Shown: piece after piece, positions 7,452 to 14,575 of the stretch
Numbering within the stretch: position 1 is the stretch's first letter
Layout: each line of letters opens with the position of its first letter
Source: Planctomycetaceae bacterium
GTDB taxonomy: Bacteria; Planctomycetota; Planctomycetia; Pirellulales; Thermoguttaceae
Direction of reading: 5' to 3'
Assembly: GCA_031278315.1 (NCBI GenBank)
Contig: JAITKS010000106.1
Coordinates: 1 to 18,723 of the forward strand
Length of the DNA: 18,723 nt
The notes under the pieces: generated by a model
Told to the model about the DNA's origin: nothing
Seen by the model: the letters and a program-made list of their open reading frames with translations, nothing else
Databases searched by the model: none
Translations under genes and position numbers: made by a program

Positions 7452-8585
7452 TTAGATTTGTTTATCATAAACGCGGTATGTTTTTGTGCGTATTGCACCT
7501 CCTTTTTCTAAACTTCCGCGCGAGAATGTATTAGATTCCAGCACCCATGAAAATTCGGCGTCTGTAATTTTATTTTCCAATATTTTCGGCACCATTGCAT
7601 TTAGCAGTACCATTCCTAAACCCATCATTTGAAACGCGGGTAACACATTTGTGCTTATGACACGAATTGATTTTATGTCTTCTTTTTTTCGCATTAACTT
7701 GAAAATTCCGAAAGGAAACAATTTTCCTTTTATAGCTTTTATTCTCGGATTGTAATCCGGCAGTGCGAAAGATGCGCCTACCATTTCGCCGTCGAGTTCT
7801 ATAGCTGTTGTCAGTTCTGGTATCATCAATCGTTTTAGAAAGAAAGCCATTTCTTTAATTTCTACTTCGTCCATTGGGACGAATCCCCACGTGTTTGTCA
7901 GCGACTTATTATAAATTGTTAGAAATTGTTCTACATCTTTTTGGAAATTTTTTGTATCGACAGCTCGTACTTTTGCGCCGGTTCTTTCTTTTATTTGGTC
8001 GCAAATTGGTTGTAATTTTTCGTTTACTTTCGGCAGCATCGATACAGCTCCCCAGTAAGCGTACAAGTCTTGAATTTTCGTGAATCCATTTTGCTCAATT
8101 AGATTTTCATAATATTGCGGATTATAAGTCATCATAAACGCAGGCGGTTTGTTGAAACCGTCAATGAGAAGTCCAAGAGTATGATTCAACGACGGATTGA
8201 TAGGTCCTCTTATAATTTTGCATTCGTATTTTTTCAACCAATTGCTTGCTGTGTCGAATAACAATTTTGCGGTTTCAATACTATCAATACATTCAAAAAA
8301 ACCAAAAAAACCTACACCGTCATTATATCGTTCAAGATGTCCGCGATTCAGGATAGCACAAATTCGCCCGACAGTCCGATTGCCGTCAACTGCAATAAAA
8401 GCTTGACACGAATTTTTAATATAGAACGGGTCACGATGTCCAAAAAATGAAAATCCAACTAGACCGGATTGCTCTATTCTAAGTTGCGGTACCCAAAACG
8501 GATCACCCTCGTAAATCAACGACGGTAAATCAAGAAAACGCTTTTGTTGAAACCAATTTTTCGCAGCTATAATTTGAATAGACAC
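7452..8585 (-). CDS. GNAT-type acyltransferase family protein (YghO-like)
   Basis: The protein is 377 aa and seems to contain two GNAT-like halves. The first half includes DPFWVPQL (28-35), AFIAVDGNRTVGRICAIL (62-79), GFFGFFECID (92-101) and RGPINPSLNHTLGLLIDGF (126-144), then PAFMMTYNPQYYENLIEQNGF. This pattern is typical of a large family of uncharacterised bacterial proteins that includes E. coli YghO. The second half has AIELDGEMVGASFALPD (261-277), VISTNVLPAFQMMGLGMVLL (309-328) resembling the acetyl-CoA pyrophosphate loop, and a C-terminal VLESNTFSRGSLEKGG (348-363). The acceptor is unknown. The start is GTG at 8585-8583; the only nearby ATG upstream is in another frame that stops quickly. 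Position near a glycosyltransferase hints at envelope or polysaccharide work, but spacing is loose. Confidence 0.8.
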   Translation of the reverse strand: MSIQIIAAKNWFQQKRFLDLPSLIYEGDPFWVPQLRIEQSGLVGFSFFGHRDPFYIKNSCQAFIAVDGNRTVGRICAILNRGHLERYNDGVGFFGFFECIDSIETAKLLFDTASNWLKKYECKIIRGPINPSLNHTLGLLIDGFNKPPAFMMTYNPQYYENLIEQNGFTKIQDLYAYWGAVSMLPKVNEKLQPICDQIKERTGAKVRAVDTKNFQKDVEQFLTIYNKSLTNTWGFVPMDEVEIKEMAFFLKRLMIPELTTAIELDGEMVGASFALPDYNPRIKAIKGKLFPFGIFKLMRKKEDIKSIRVISTNVLPAFQMMGLGMVLLNAMVPKILENKITDAEFSWVLESNTFSRGSLEKGGAIRTKTYRVYDKQI

Positions 8586-8605
8586 ACTAGTAATTCTGAC
8601 ATATA

Positions 8606-8617
8606 CAACTCGTACTA
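8606..8617. repeat. 12-bp inverted repeat flanking the GNAT-type gene, right arm
   Basis: ACAACTCGTACT is the exact reverse complement of 7389-7400. It lies 21 bp upstream of the GTG start of the acyltransferase gene. Confidence 0.5.
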
Positions 8618-8750
8618 GAAATTCGGCAGCTTAAAAATGTAAAAACATAAAAGCCGGATGTAAAATAAAATACGCCAACTGCAATAAACCGGAATTTAAA
8701 GTGCAAAAAGTTTAATAATATTTCAACTGAAATTATTCTAATTCGGAACC

Positions 8751-8770
8751 AACAATTCTGAACAATTCTG
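8751..8770. repeat. Tandem pair of AACAATTCTG
   Basis: Two exact, abutting 10-bp copies at 8751-8760 and 8761-8770, upstream of the GNAT-type gene on the minus strand. Confidence 0.6.
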
Positions 8771-8950
8771 AATTAAAAATACATAATAACTTTCAAAATC
8801 TTTTCACGATTTTCGAAAAATCAAAATAATATGAAAAAACAAAATAATACGAAAAAAATTTTTTTGATTAATCTTTGTGAGTAAATACAAAAATTTTTAA
8901 TGTAAATTTGTCTTTAAATTTTTAATGATAAAAAAATTTTTTACCTGATT

Positions 8951-9005
8951 AAAAAAGGCGTTACAAAGCTGACAACAAGTTTGTTGTTTCAGCTTTGTAA
9001 TCGCC
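8951..9005 (-). terminator. Intrinsic terminator for the Cys-repeat protein gene
   Basis: Read on the minus strand, GGCG-A-TTACAAAGCTGA pairs with TCAGCTTTGTAA-CGCC, leaving one bulged A. The stem continues as AACAA against TTGTT around a small loop, and six T residues follow directly (plus-strand A run 8951-8956). The stem is at least 16 bp, making this the strongest termination signal in the window. The T run is only on this strand, so it serves the minus-strand gene ending at 9173. Confidence 0.9.
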
Positions 9006-9172
9006 TAAATTGCGAATAACAACTAAATTTTCATACAATAAGTTTCGTCAATTTTGCGGTACTTTTATCAACACGAAATATCAACAGACGCAATTATCAA
9101 AATTGATAGTAAATATTTATATTCTATCAATTTTATAATTTCGTTATTATATTTTTTTGCGTGAATAATAAA

Positions 9173-9841
9173 TTAGTTTGTTGTAGTTGGCGGTACGACC
9201 TTATCACAGGGATTAGCTGAAGCAACTTTTTCGCATGGCGGAGCTGCAACTTTCTCGCATGGAGCTGCTGCAACTTTTTCGCATGGCGGAGCTGCAACTT
9301 TCTCGCATGGAGCTGCTGCAACTTTTTCACATGGCGGAGCTGCAACTTTCTCGCATGGAGCTGCTGCAACTTTTTCACATGGCGGAGCTGCAACTTTCTC
9401 GCATGGAGCAGCTGCAACTTTTTCGCATGGCGGAGCTGCAACTTTTTCGCATGGTGCGGCTGCTACTTTCTCACATGGCGGAGCTGCAACTTTTTCGCAT
9501 GGAGCAGCTGCTACTTTCTCACAAGGTTTTTTGGCCTTTTCTGCTTTAACACAGGGCGGGACAATTTTCTCACAAGGTTTAGCTGCAACTTTTTCACAAG
9601 GTTTAGCGGCAACTTTCTCGCAAGGTTTAACTTCTTCACAAGGTTGAACCTCGCAACATGGCGTGCAAGACTTGGCTACATGTCCAAAAAGCCGATCAAG
9701 CAGACTTACATGTTTGTAGCGAGTAGTCTTACACGCTTCACAAGGTTTAACTTCTTCGCAAGGTTCAACGGCATAAGTAAAAGATGCAACACTAAAAGCT
9801 AATGCAACAACTAACGCCGACAACACAAATTTACGGGACAT
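9173..9841 (-). CDS. Secreted Cys-rich octad-repeat protein (PCEKVAA repeats)
   Basis: The protein is 222 aa. Residues 1-24 are a clear signal peptide (MSRKFVLSALVVALAFSVAS core, probable cleavage after SFTYA). The mature part has 25 Cys. A first region (27-97) has PCEEVKPCEAC, a short unique segment KHVSLLDRLFGHV (43-55), the cluster CTPCCEVQPC, and three irregular PCEKVAAK copies. Residues 106-209 are 13 octads PCEKVAA(A/P), with Ala and Pro alternating at position 8; the last copy is PCEKVASA, and PCDKVVPPTTTN closes the protein. Cys recurs exactly every 8 residues beside a Glu-Lys pair. I know no enzyme with this pattern. Extracellular disulfide cross-linking is plausible because planctomycete envelopes are known to contain Cys-rich proteins; metal binding is the alternative. 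The gene has its own hairpin leader, a strong ribosome-binding site and a strong terminator, suggesting high expression as a single-gene unit. Confidence 0.88.
   Translation of the reverse strand: MSRKFVLSALVVALAFSVASFTYAVEPCEEVKPCEACKTTRYKHVSLLDRLFGHVAKSCTPCCEVQPCEEVKPCEKVAAKPCEKVAAKPCEKIVPPCVKAEKAKKPCEKVAAAPCEKVAAPPCEKVAAAPCEKVAAPPCEKVAAAPCEKVAAPPCEKVAAAPCEKVAAPPCEKVAAAPCEKVAAPPCEKVAAAPCEKVAAPPCEKVASANPCDKVVPPTTTN
9215..9526 (-). repeat. 13 x 24-bp coding tandem array with a 48-bp higher-order period
   Basis: The array encodes octads 106-209 of the Cys-rich protein. Neighbouring units differ mainly at the last codon (Ala or Pro), so pairs of units form a 48-bp superunit, and many superunits are nearly identical at DNA level. 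Because 24 is a multiple of 3 and no stop falls in other frames, long antisense and out-of-frame ORFs appear here; these are artefacts. Near-identity at synonymous sites points to recent unequal recombination or slippage. Confidence 0.9.
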
Positions 9842-9849
9842 TCTTTACT

Positions 9850-9856
9850 CTCCTTT
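9850..9856 (-). promoter_or_regulatory. Strong Shine-Dalgarno site AAAGGAG of the Cys-rich gene
   Basis: On the minus strand AAAGGAG is followed by 8 bases and then the ATG at 9841-9839, which fixes the start. It is the only strong ribosome-binding site before any gene here; the other starts are preceded by A/T-rich sequence. Confidence 0.85.
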
Positions 9857-9870
9857 AAGTTTTTGGGTTT

Positions 9871-9897
9871 AGCGATTACACACAATGCATAATCGCT
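9871..9897. promoter_or_regulatory. Perfect 8-bp inverted repeat in the leader of the Cys-rich gene
   Basis: AGCGATTA (9871-9878) and TAATCGCT (9890-9897) enclose 11 bases. It lies 14 bases upstream of the Shine-Dalgarno site. It could be an operator for a dimeric repressor or an mRNA leader hairpin that stabilises the transcript. No A/T run follows, so it is not a terminator. Confidence 0.55.
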
Positions 9898-10483
9898 GGA
9901 ATAGATTAACTAGGCAGCACAATGCTCGATTTTTAAAACTCTGATTAACTGAAACTTTATGATACAGTTTAACACCGTTAATCGAAACATCAAATTAATC
10001 GGGCAAAAAAAGGCATAAAAATGCACTTATAAAATCGCAATATAAGTTAAATAACATAATCTTTGACATTGCAATCTTACAAATATTATCGATTATTCAG
10101 CTTTTAACTATTAATATTTATAATTGTACTATGTACATTTTACCCTTCTTTCGTAAATTGCCGCATTATAATTTTCGTAATTTTTGAGATAAAACATAAC
10201 TTTATCTTGATAAAAAATTTTTAAAATAAAATATATGACAAACATAACCGTTATTCTCATTAGGGTCATAACAAAGATAGAATTTTAATTTGACCCGTAA
10301 CGATTTCAAATTTGTCCGAAATTGAACGATGTCGTTTCACAGTTGAAAAACAAAAAATTCCACTGCAATCAATTTTTTTTGTGATTCAAAGTCAGGGCTT
10401 GCAGACAAGTGTAAAATTTGTAACATTAAAGAAAATTTATAAAAAAACATAATATACTCATTGTACTTGAAAATTCGGTATTA

Positions 10484-10643
10484 TTTTTTGTAACGAAAAA
10501 GGTGACCGTTCACGTATAAAACTATAAAGAAGTACAAGGATGAATTACAGACTCTACTCACCGAAAAATTCCGCATCGCAAAAAAATTACCGAATTTTAA
10601 AGTAGAAAGAGTATAAAAAACAAACATTCCACAGATATATTAC
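10484..10643. mobile_element. Degenerate right-half remnant of a MITE-like element
   Basis: Positions 10484-10507 match 17515-17538 inside the intact element at 22 of 24 bases (TTTTTTGTAACGAAAAAG core). Positions 10626-10643 match its right terminal repeat at 17 of 18 (ATTCCAcaGATATATTAC against ATTCCActGATATATTAC). The spacing is about 100 bp longer than in the intact element. No left terminal repeat is visible, so this seems an old, rearranged copy or a solo end. Confidence 0.45.
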
Positions 10644-10690
10644 AAAATTTCTATGGAATAATTAACTTACAAATAAAAAATAATTATAAA

Positions 10691-10720
10691 GAGTTTAATA
10701 ATATAGAGTTTAATATAATG
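10691..10720. repeat. 15-bp tandem duplication abutting the DUF1559 start
   Basis: GAGTTTAATAATATA (10691-10705) is followed by GAGTTTAATATAATG (10706-10720), whose last three bases are the start codon. The duplication occupies the place of a ribosome-binding site. Confidence 0.6.
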
Positions 10721-11848
10721 AAACGATTTAATTTTGGTTTTACGATAATAGATTTGTTAGGAGTTTTTGTGATTCTTTTACTATTTGCGGGACTTATTTT
10801 TCCGTTTCTTCAGAGTAATCGGGAGCAATCACGGCGGGTTGCGTGTTCGGCGAAATTGAAATTGCTTGGAGAAAAAATTATTCAATATGAATCTGCCAAT
10901 CATAAACTTCCTGCTCACAAGCATGGACCGCAAAGTAGCAAACGTATTTCAGCGTTTACGGATCTTTTGCCTTTTTTGAATTATGAAAGTCTTTACAAAG
11001 AAATTGTTGAAACTAAATGGCAAGTCCCGTGGCGTAAAGAGAAAGTAGGCACAGATGGAAAACCAATACTTGATGACAATAAAAATCAAATTCCTGGTCC
11101 TTATTGTAAGACTATTTCTGAAATTCTTTGTCCGGTTGATTCTGCCGGTTTTAATTTAGAGCCGTTCAGCAACGGTTGTACGAATTATGTATTTTCTCAT
11201 GGAGATTGGATAACCGGAACAAATGAAACATTCAGCCGCGGAGTTTTCGCACCGGATACATGGCGTCAAATGAAAGATATTGTTGATGGTAATTCATACA
11301 CAATTGCAATGAGCGAGCGGATAATAAGTCCTTTAACTTATTCTGGTAAATCTGTCCTAAAAGAATCTAATTTGGAAATACCATTTCAAGTCAGTATGAG
11401 AGGCGGTGTATTAATTGGAATGGGTGTAATAGTTAGTGAGAAAATTGACAAACAAAATTTTATTCCGTGTTTTAATGCAGTGTCTAAAAATGTGTTTACT
11501 GATTTAGATAATTCGTTGAAAGTAAATATTGAATGGTCTTGCAGACGTTGGGCGGACGGGCAGCATGTTTTTACTAGTATGAATACAATTTTTCCGCCTA
11601 ATGTTTCTAGTTGTGCGGCGGAGACAAATGATCAATCGGCTTTACTTATGCCGCCGGCAAGTTATCATGTAAACGGAGTAAATGTTCTTTTGTTGGATGG
11701 GCAAGTACGATTCATTTCAAATAAAATTGATTATGGCGGTGATTATACAACTAAGCACTGTATTAAAACGGGCAGTTCACCTTTCGGAGTTTGGGGAGCA
11801 TTAGGAAGTATCAACGATTCCGATGAAAAAAAGGTTGAAGTAAAATGA
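10718..11848 (+). CDS. DUF1559-family prepilin-like secreted protein (H-x9-DG type)
   Basis: The protein is 376 aa. The N-terminus MKRFNFG-FTIIDLL then a hydrophobic helix to about residue 30 is a type IV prepilin-like signal, with cleavage expected between G7 and F8. SNREQSRRVACSAKLKLLGEKIIQYES (33-59) follows, the usual continuation in DUF1559 proteins. The C-terminus has H317-VNGVNVLLL-D327-G, the H-x9-DG signature, then SSPFGVWGALGS. Planctomycetes carry many such proteins, thought to be pseudopilin-like and surface exposed, with unknown individual roles. One oddity is that the residue at mature position 5, nearly always Glu in prepilins, is Asp here. There is no Shine-Dalgarno sequence. 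The CBM9-like gene follows about 117 bp downstream on the same strand. Confidence 0.92.
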   Translation: MKRFNFGFTIIDLLGVFVILLLFAGLIFPFLQSNREQSRRVACSAKLKLLGEKIIQYESANHKLPAHKHGPQSSKRISAFTDLLPFLNYESLYKEIVETKWQVPWRKEKVGTDGKPILDDNKNQIPGPYCKTISEILCPVDSAGFNLEPFSNGCTNYVFSHGDWITGTNETFSRGVFAPDTWRQMKDIVDGNSYTIAMSERIISPLTYSGKSVLKESNLEIPFQVSMRGGVLIGMGVIVSEKIDKQNFIPCFNAVSKNVFTDLDNSLKVNIEWSCRRWADGQHVFTSMNTIFPPNVSSCAAETNDQSALLMPPASYHVNGVNVLLLDGQVRFISNKIDYGGDYTTKHCIKTGSSPFGVWGALGSINDSDEKKVEVK

Positions 11849-11965
11849 GATTACTTGTAATATTTCATTGTAATATTTTGGCAGAATTTTAATTAGGTTG
11901 TTGGGGGAGGATAAATCCGATTCCGTATATTTTTTTGATATTATTTGATTTTTTTGTTTAAAATT

Positions 11966-12673
11966 ATGCTTACGCAAAAACGTTTTTTATTTCGATTTAA
12001 GATTCCTTGCGGTTATATTGAGTTTGGTAAAGAGCTTGATGAGTCTTATCGATTACCTGATTTATCGTTATTAGAGTTATCATCAGATTTATCATCGGAT
12101 TTATCATCGGAATTTGTTTTAGGTTCTGGTGTGTATCCAGATTTTCGTGTTGGTTGGAATGAGCGGGGAATTTCATTTGCGGTTAGAGTTAGAGGTAAAA
12201 AGCAAATGTTGTGGTGTAAATCGTTATCGCCGTATGATAGTGATGGTGTACAGATTTACATTGACACGCGTGATATGAAAGATATTCATCGTGCAACAAG
12301 ATTTTGTCATCGATTAATTTTTTTACCGGTAGTAAATGATGGTTATCGGTCGGAGCCGTGTGTATTTTGGCTTCCGATACATCGGGCGAAATCTTATCCG
12401 AATCCGATTGACGCCAAGAAAATAAAGTTGGCAAATAAAATTTTCAATGGCGGTTATGATTTAAAGATATTTGTTCCTCAGGAGGTTTTAACGGGATTTG
12501 ATCCGATAGAATATCCGGCGTTAGGATTTCATTTTGTGGTAGTGGATCGTGAATTAGGAAACAGATATTTTCTTGTAGAGCCGCCTTTCCCATACGACTA
12601 TGATCCAAGTTTATGGGGAACGCTATTATTAAATCGCACTGATAAAAATCCTAAAAAACAACAGAAAATTTAA
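11966..12673 (+). CDS. CBM9/DOMON-like beta-sandwich protein of planctomycete type
   Basis: The protein is 235 aa from the ATG at 11966. An upstream in-frame TTG at 11945 would add seven residues (MIFLFKI), but the ATG gives an N-terminus, MLTQKRFLFRFKIPCGY, closer to what I remember for relatives. The core has FRVGWNERGISFAVRVRGK (60-78), then DSDGVQIYIDTRDMKDIHRA (91-110), TRFCHRLIFLP and, near the end, GFHFVVVDRELGNRYFL and DPSLWGTL. This is the pattern of family 9 carbohydrate-binding or DOMON-type domains, where Trp and IDTR-like motifs line the sandwich. No signal peptide or catalytic domain is seen, so it may be a stand-alone cytoplasmic ligand-binding or scaffold protein. Residues 38-49 are three copies of LSS(D/E). 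Confidence 0.75.
   Translation: MLTQKRFLFRFKIPCGYIEFGKELDESYRLPDLSLLELSSDLSSDLSSEFVLGSGVYPDFRVGWNERGISFAVRVRGKKQMLWCKSLSPYDSDGVQIYIDTRDMKDIHRATRFCHRLIFLPVVNDGYRSEPCVFWLPIHRAKSYPNPIDAKKIKLANKIFNGGYDLKIFVPQEVLTGFDPIEYPALGFHFVVVDRELGNRYFLVEPPFPYDYDPSLWGTLLLNRTDKNPKKQQKI
12077..12112 (+). repeat. Three in-frame copies of a 12-bp unit encoding LSSD/LSSD/LSSE
   Basis: TTATCATCAGAT, TTATCATCGGAT and TTATCATCGGAA follow each other without gap inside the CBM9-like gene. Because the period is a multiple of 3, the frame is kept. It lies in a loop-like segment before the first core strand. Confidence 0.85.
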
Positions 12674-12695
12674 AATTTAAGATTTAAGGTTTTTG

Positions 12696-12805
12696 GTGAC
12701 ATATCATTGGAATAATTTATCGTTCTTGGGAACGCGGTTGTCTTGATTGTATCTTTAGGCGTTTTTTGTACAAAACCAATGCTGACAGGACGCCTGCGTT
12801 CCCAG
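12696..12805. mobile_element. Solo left terminal repeat followed by a nested inverted-repeat block
   Basis: Positions 12696-12717 match the 22-bp left end of the MITE-like elements at 19 of 22 positions (core ATATCAtTGGAATAATT). GGGAACGC (12728-12735) then pairs with GCGTTCCC (12796-12803), AGGCGT (12757-12762) pairs with ACGCCT (12790-12795), and TTTTGTACAAAA (12764-12775) is a perfect palindrome between them. The block looks like a second palindromic repeat family. No matching right end is seen before the next element begins at 12886. Confidence 0.5.
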
Positions 12806-12885
12806 CTAAAATAGATTTTAGAAATTCATTTAAATCTAAAATTACAAAATATTCATTCTTTGTGTTCTCTGTGAATAAAAAAAAT

Positions 12886-13079
12886 GTAATATATCAGTGG
12901 AATAATTTTTTTCAAATTTTTTGTAATTTTTAAACACGAAATACACGAACAAGAGCTAACTATCAAGAAGTCCCGCTAGGGACGACACTTTATTAATTGT
13001 ATGCTTCAGCTTACGGAAGGAGCTTTAAAATTCGTAAACAACCAAAAAAACGAAAAAAATTATTCCACTGATATATTAC
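12886..13079. mobile_element. MITE-like element 1 with perfect 22-bp terminal inverted repeats
   Basis: The ends 12886-12907 and 13058-13079 are exact reverse complements (core ATATATCAGTGGAATAAT). The element is 194 bp with no ORF. Its first ~110 bp align with the start of element 2 (17287-17577), including TTTTTAAACACGAAATACAC and the GTCCC-GCTA-GGGAC hairpin. AAAAAAAT borders both sides, a possible 8-bp target duplication, though A-rich surroundings make chance likely. Element 1 has one arm of the large internal hairpin seen in element 2. No transposase gene is in the window. Confidence 0.8.
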
Positions 13080-13263
13080 AAAAAAATAAGGTTAGAGTAT
13101 ATAGAGTATATATAGTGTGATTAAAAAAATCGGAAGAGTTGATGTATGTTGATGTATATTTACAAATTCATTTTTTTTGAGTACCGGTTGTCAATTTATA
13201 ATTTTTTGTTACGATAATATAACTCTTGATACGCTGCGGTGATTTGTGGTGAGTATTGACTTG

Positions 13264-13302
13264 TAAACTATACTCTTACTTTATTAAACTATACTCTTAC
13301 TT
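13264..13302. repeat. 18-bp direct repeat, period 21
   Basis: TAAACTATACTCTTACTT occurs exactly at 13264-13281 and 13285-13302, separated by three bases. It lies 125-163 bp upstream of the Gfo/Idh/MocA gene and could affect its promoter. Confidence 0.85.
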
Positions 13303-13426
13303 GAATTTTCAATTTAACTCGTTTCACAAAATTAACCAGATTGACAAAGTTAAACAGACAACAGACAAAGACAACTCTAATTGAAATTTTAAGTACGAAC
13401 AATTACAAATTTAACTTTTTTTTGTT

Positions 13427-14473
13427 ATGTCGAAAATATTTAATTTTGGAATAATCGGATGCGGTATGATCGCCGGCTTTCATGCAAAAGCAATTAATGC
13501 AGCCGGCGGAAAACTTGTTGCTTGTTTCGATACTTTTCCACAATCTGCACAACGGCTTGCTGGTGAAAATTCCGGTTGTAAACCATATTCTGATCTGAAA
13601 GAATTTCTTGCAGATAAGTCAATCGATATCGTAACAATTGGTACGCCTAGCGGTGCTCATCTCGATCCGGCAATTGCTGCATCCGAAGCTGGAAAACACG
13701 TAATAGTTGAGAAACCTCTTGAAATCACACTTGAACGGTGCGATAAAATTATTTCAGCTTGCGATAAAAATAAAGTCAAACTCGCAACAGTATTTCACAG
13801 CCGATTTCACGGCGCATCACAAAAAATTAAATCAGCAATAGAAAACGGACGTTTCGGACGCTTGACTCTTTGCGATGCAATAGTCAAATGGTACCGCACA
13901 CAAAAATATTACGACAGCGGAAAATGGCGAGGAACATGGGAACTCGACGGCGGAGGTGCTCTTATGAATCAAGCAATTCACACTATCGATTTGTTATCGT
14001 GGTTAGCCGGAAAAGTTGTTGAAGTCTCTGCTCACACCGCCTTGCTCGGACATGAAAATATTGAAGTCGAAGATACCGCAACAGCAACAATAAAATTTGA
14101 AAATGGTGCAATCGGTACTATTGTCGGGACAACCGCCGCTTTCCCAGGTTACTTAAAAAGAATCGAAATTAGCGGAATAAAAGGAACCGCAATTCTCGAA
14201 GAAGAAGATATCGTAAAATGGGATTTCGATGAGTCAAAACCCGAAGATGAAAAAATTAAAGAAGAAATGCTCAACCGAAAATCAAGCGGAGGAGGTGCTT
14301 CAGACCCGTCCGCAATCGATTTTTCAGGTCATGCAAAATTATTTGAAAACATGATAAAAGCAATCGAAACAGATTCAACTCCTCTCGTTGACGGACACGA
14401 AGGACGCAAAAGTGTAGAAATAATTCTAGCAATATACAAAGCTGCAAAAACTCAAAAAACAGAAAAAGTATAA
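13427..14473 (+). CDS. Gfo/Idh/MocA-family NAD(P)-dependent oxidoreductase
   Basis: The protein is 348 aa, normal for the family. It has an N-terminal Rossmann domain with G11-x-G13 in FGIIGCGMIAGFHA, binding the nicotinamide cofactor. E95-K96-P97 in VIVEKPLEI is the conserved EKP motif whose Lys takes part in catalysis. The C-terminal alpha/beta domain includes YYDSGKWRGTWELDGGGALM (161-180) and NQAIHTIDLL, with H185 and D188 in the usual active-site places. The GTW(E/A)xDGGGALxNQ stretch resembles sugar dehydrogenases such as WlbA/WbpB that oxidise UDP-linked amino sugars, but many planctomycete paralogues of unknown substrate share it. There is no twin-arginine or Sec signal, so it is cytoplasmic. 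It lies about 185 bp before alaS on the same strand; joint transcription is uncertain. Confidence 0.9.
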   Translation: MSKIFNFGIIGCGMIAGFHAKAINAAGGKLVACFDTFPQSAQRLAGENSGCKPYSDLKEFLADKSIDIVTIGTPSGAHLDPAIAASEAGKHVIVEKPLEITLERCDKIISACDKNKVKLATVFHSRFHGASQKIKSAIENGRFGRLTLCDAIVKWYRTQKYYDSGKWRGTWELDGGGALMNQAIHTIDLLSWLAGKVVEVSAHTALLGHENIEVEDTATATIKFENGAIGTIVGTTAAFPGYLKRIEISGIKGTAILEEEDIVKWDFDESKPEDEKIKEEMLNRKSSGGGASDPSAIDFSGHAKLFENMIKAIETDSTPLVDGHEGRKSVEIILAIYKAAKTQKTEKV

Positions 14474-14575
14474 TAGATAGATTAATAAATATCGAGTTTC
14501 TCTATACGTATCATACTAATAATTTCAGTTCGAGTTGACCGTTCACTTTTGTCAGCGGTTCTAATAAAAGTAACT

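Larger units (their letters stand above)
8586..9172. other. Non-coding gap with the terminator of the Cys-repeat gene
   Basis: This 587-bp gap lies between two minus-strand genes. It contains the intrinsic terminator at 8951-9005 and a tandem pair of AACAATTCTG at 8751-8770, followed by a third AA. From 8780 to 8950 the sequence is almost pure A and T. I see no ORF worth calling. About 170 bp separate the stop of the Cys-repeat gene from the terminator, so its transcript has a long 3' untranslated end. Confidence 0.6.
9842..10717. other. Divergent non-coding gap between the Cys-rich and DUF1559 genes
   Basis: This 876-bp region separates genes transcribed away from each other, so it should hold two promoters. 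Supported contents are the Shine-Dalgarno site and inverted repeat near 9850-9897, a fragment related to the MITE-like elements (10484-10643) and a 15-bp tandem duplication before the DUF1559 gene. The rest is AT-rich sequence in which I see no gene or RNA. Confidence 0.6.
12674..13426. other. Repeat-filled non-coding gap before the Gfo/Idh/MocA gene
   Basis: This 753-bp gap has no gene I can support. It is largely repeat sequence: a solo left end plus an inverted-repeat block (12696-12805), a complete MITE-like element (12886-13079), a 10-bp duplication (TTGATGTATG and TTGATGTATA at 13139-13158) and an 18-bp direct repeat (13264-13302). The promoter of the following oxidoreductase gene should be in the last 300 bp. 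Confidence 0.7.

Noticed and set aside
9133..9549. Long antisense and out-of-frame ORFs across the Cys-octad array
   Set aside because: They arise because a 24-bp unit without stops in several frames repeats 13 times. Only the frame with a signal peptide, Shine-Dalgarno site and non-repeat N-terminus is a gene.
10063..10089. TTGACA followed by TATTAT as a promoter
   Set aside because: The spacer is only 15 bases and the site is over 600 bp from the DUF1559 start; chance matches are common in such AT-rich DNA.
11945..11965. TTG start seven codons upstream for the CBM9-like gene
   Set aside because: The added residues are hydrophobic but too short for a signal peptide, no ribosome-binding site supports it, and the downstream ATG gives a more typical N-terminus.
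12874..13087. AAAAAAAT on both sides of element 1 as a proven target-site duplication
   Set aside because: The flanks are A-runs, so an 8-base match is weak evidence, and element 2 shows no equivalent duplication.
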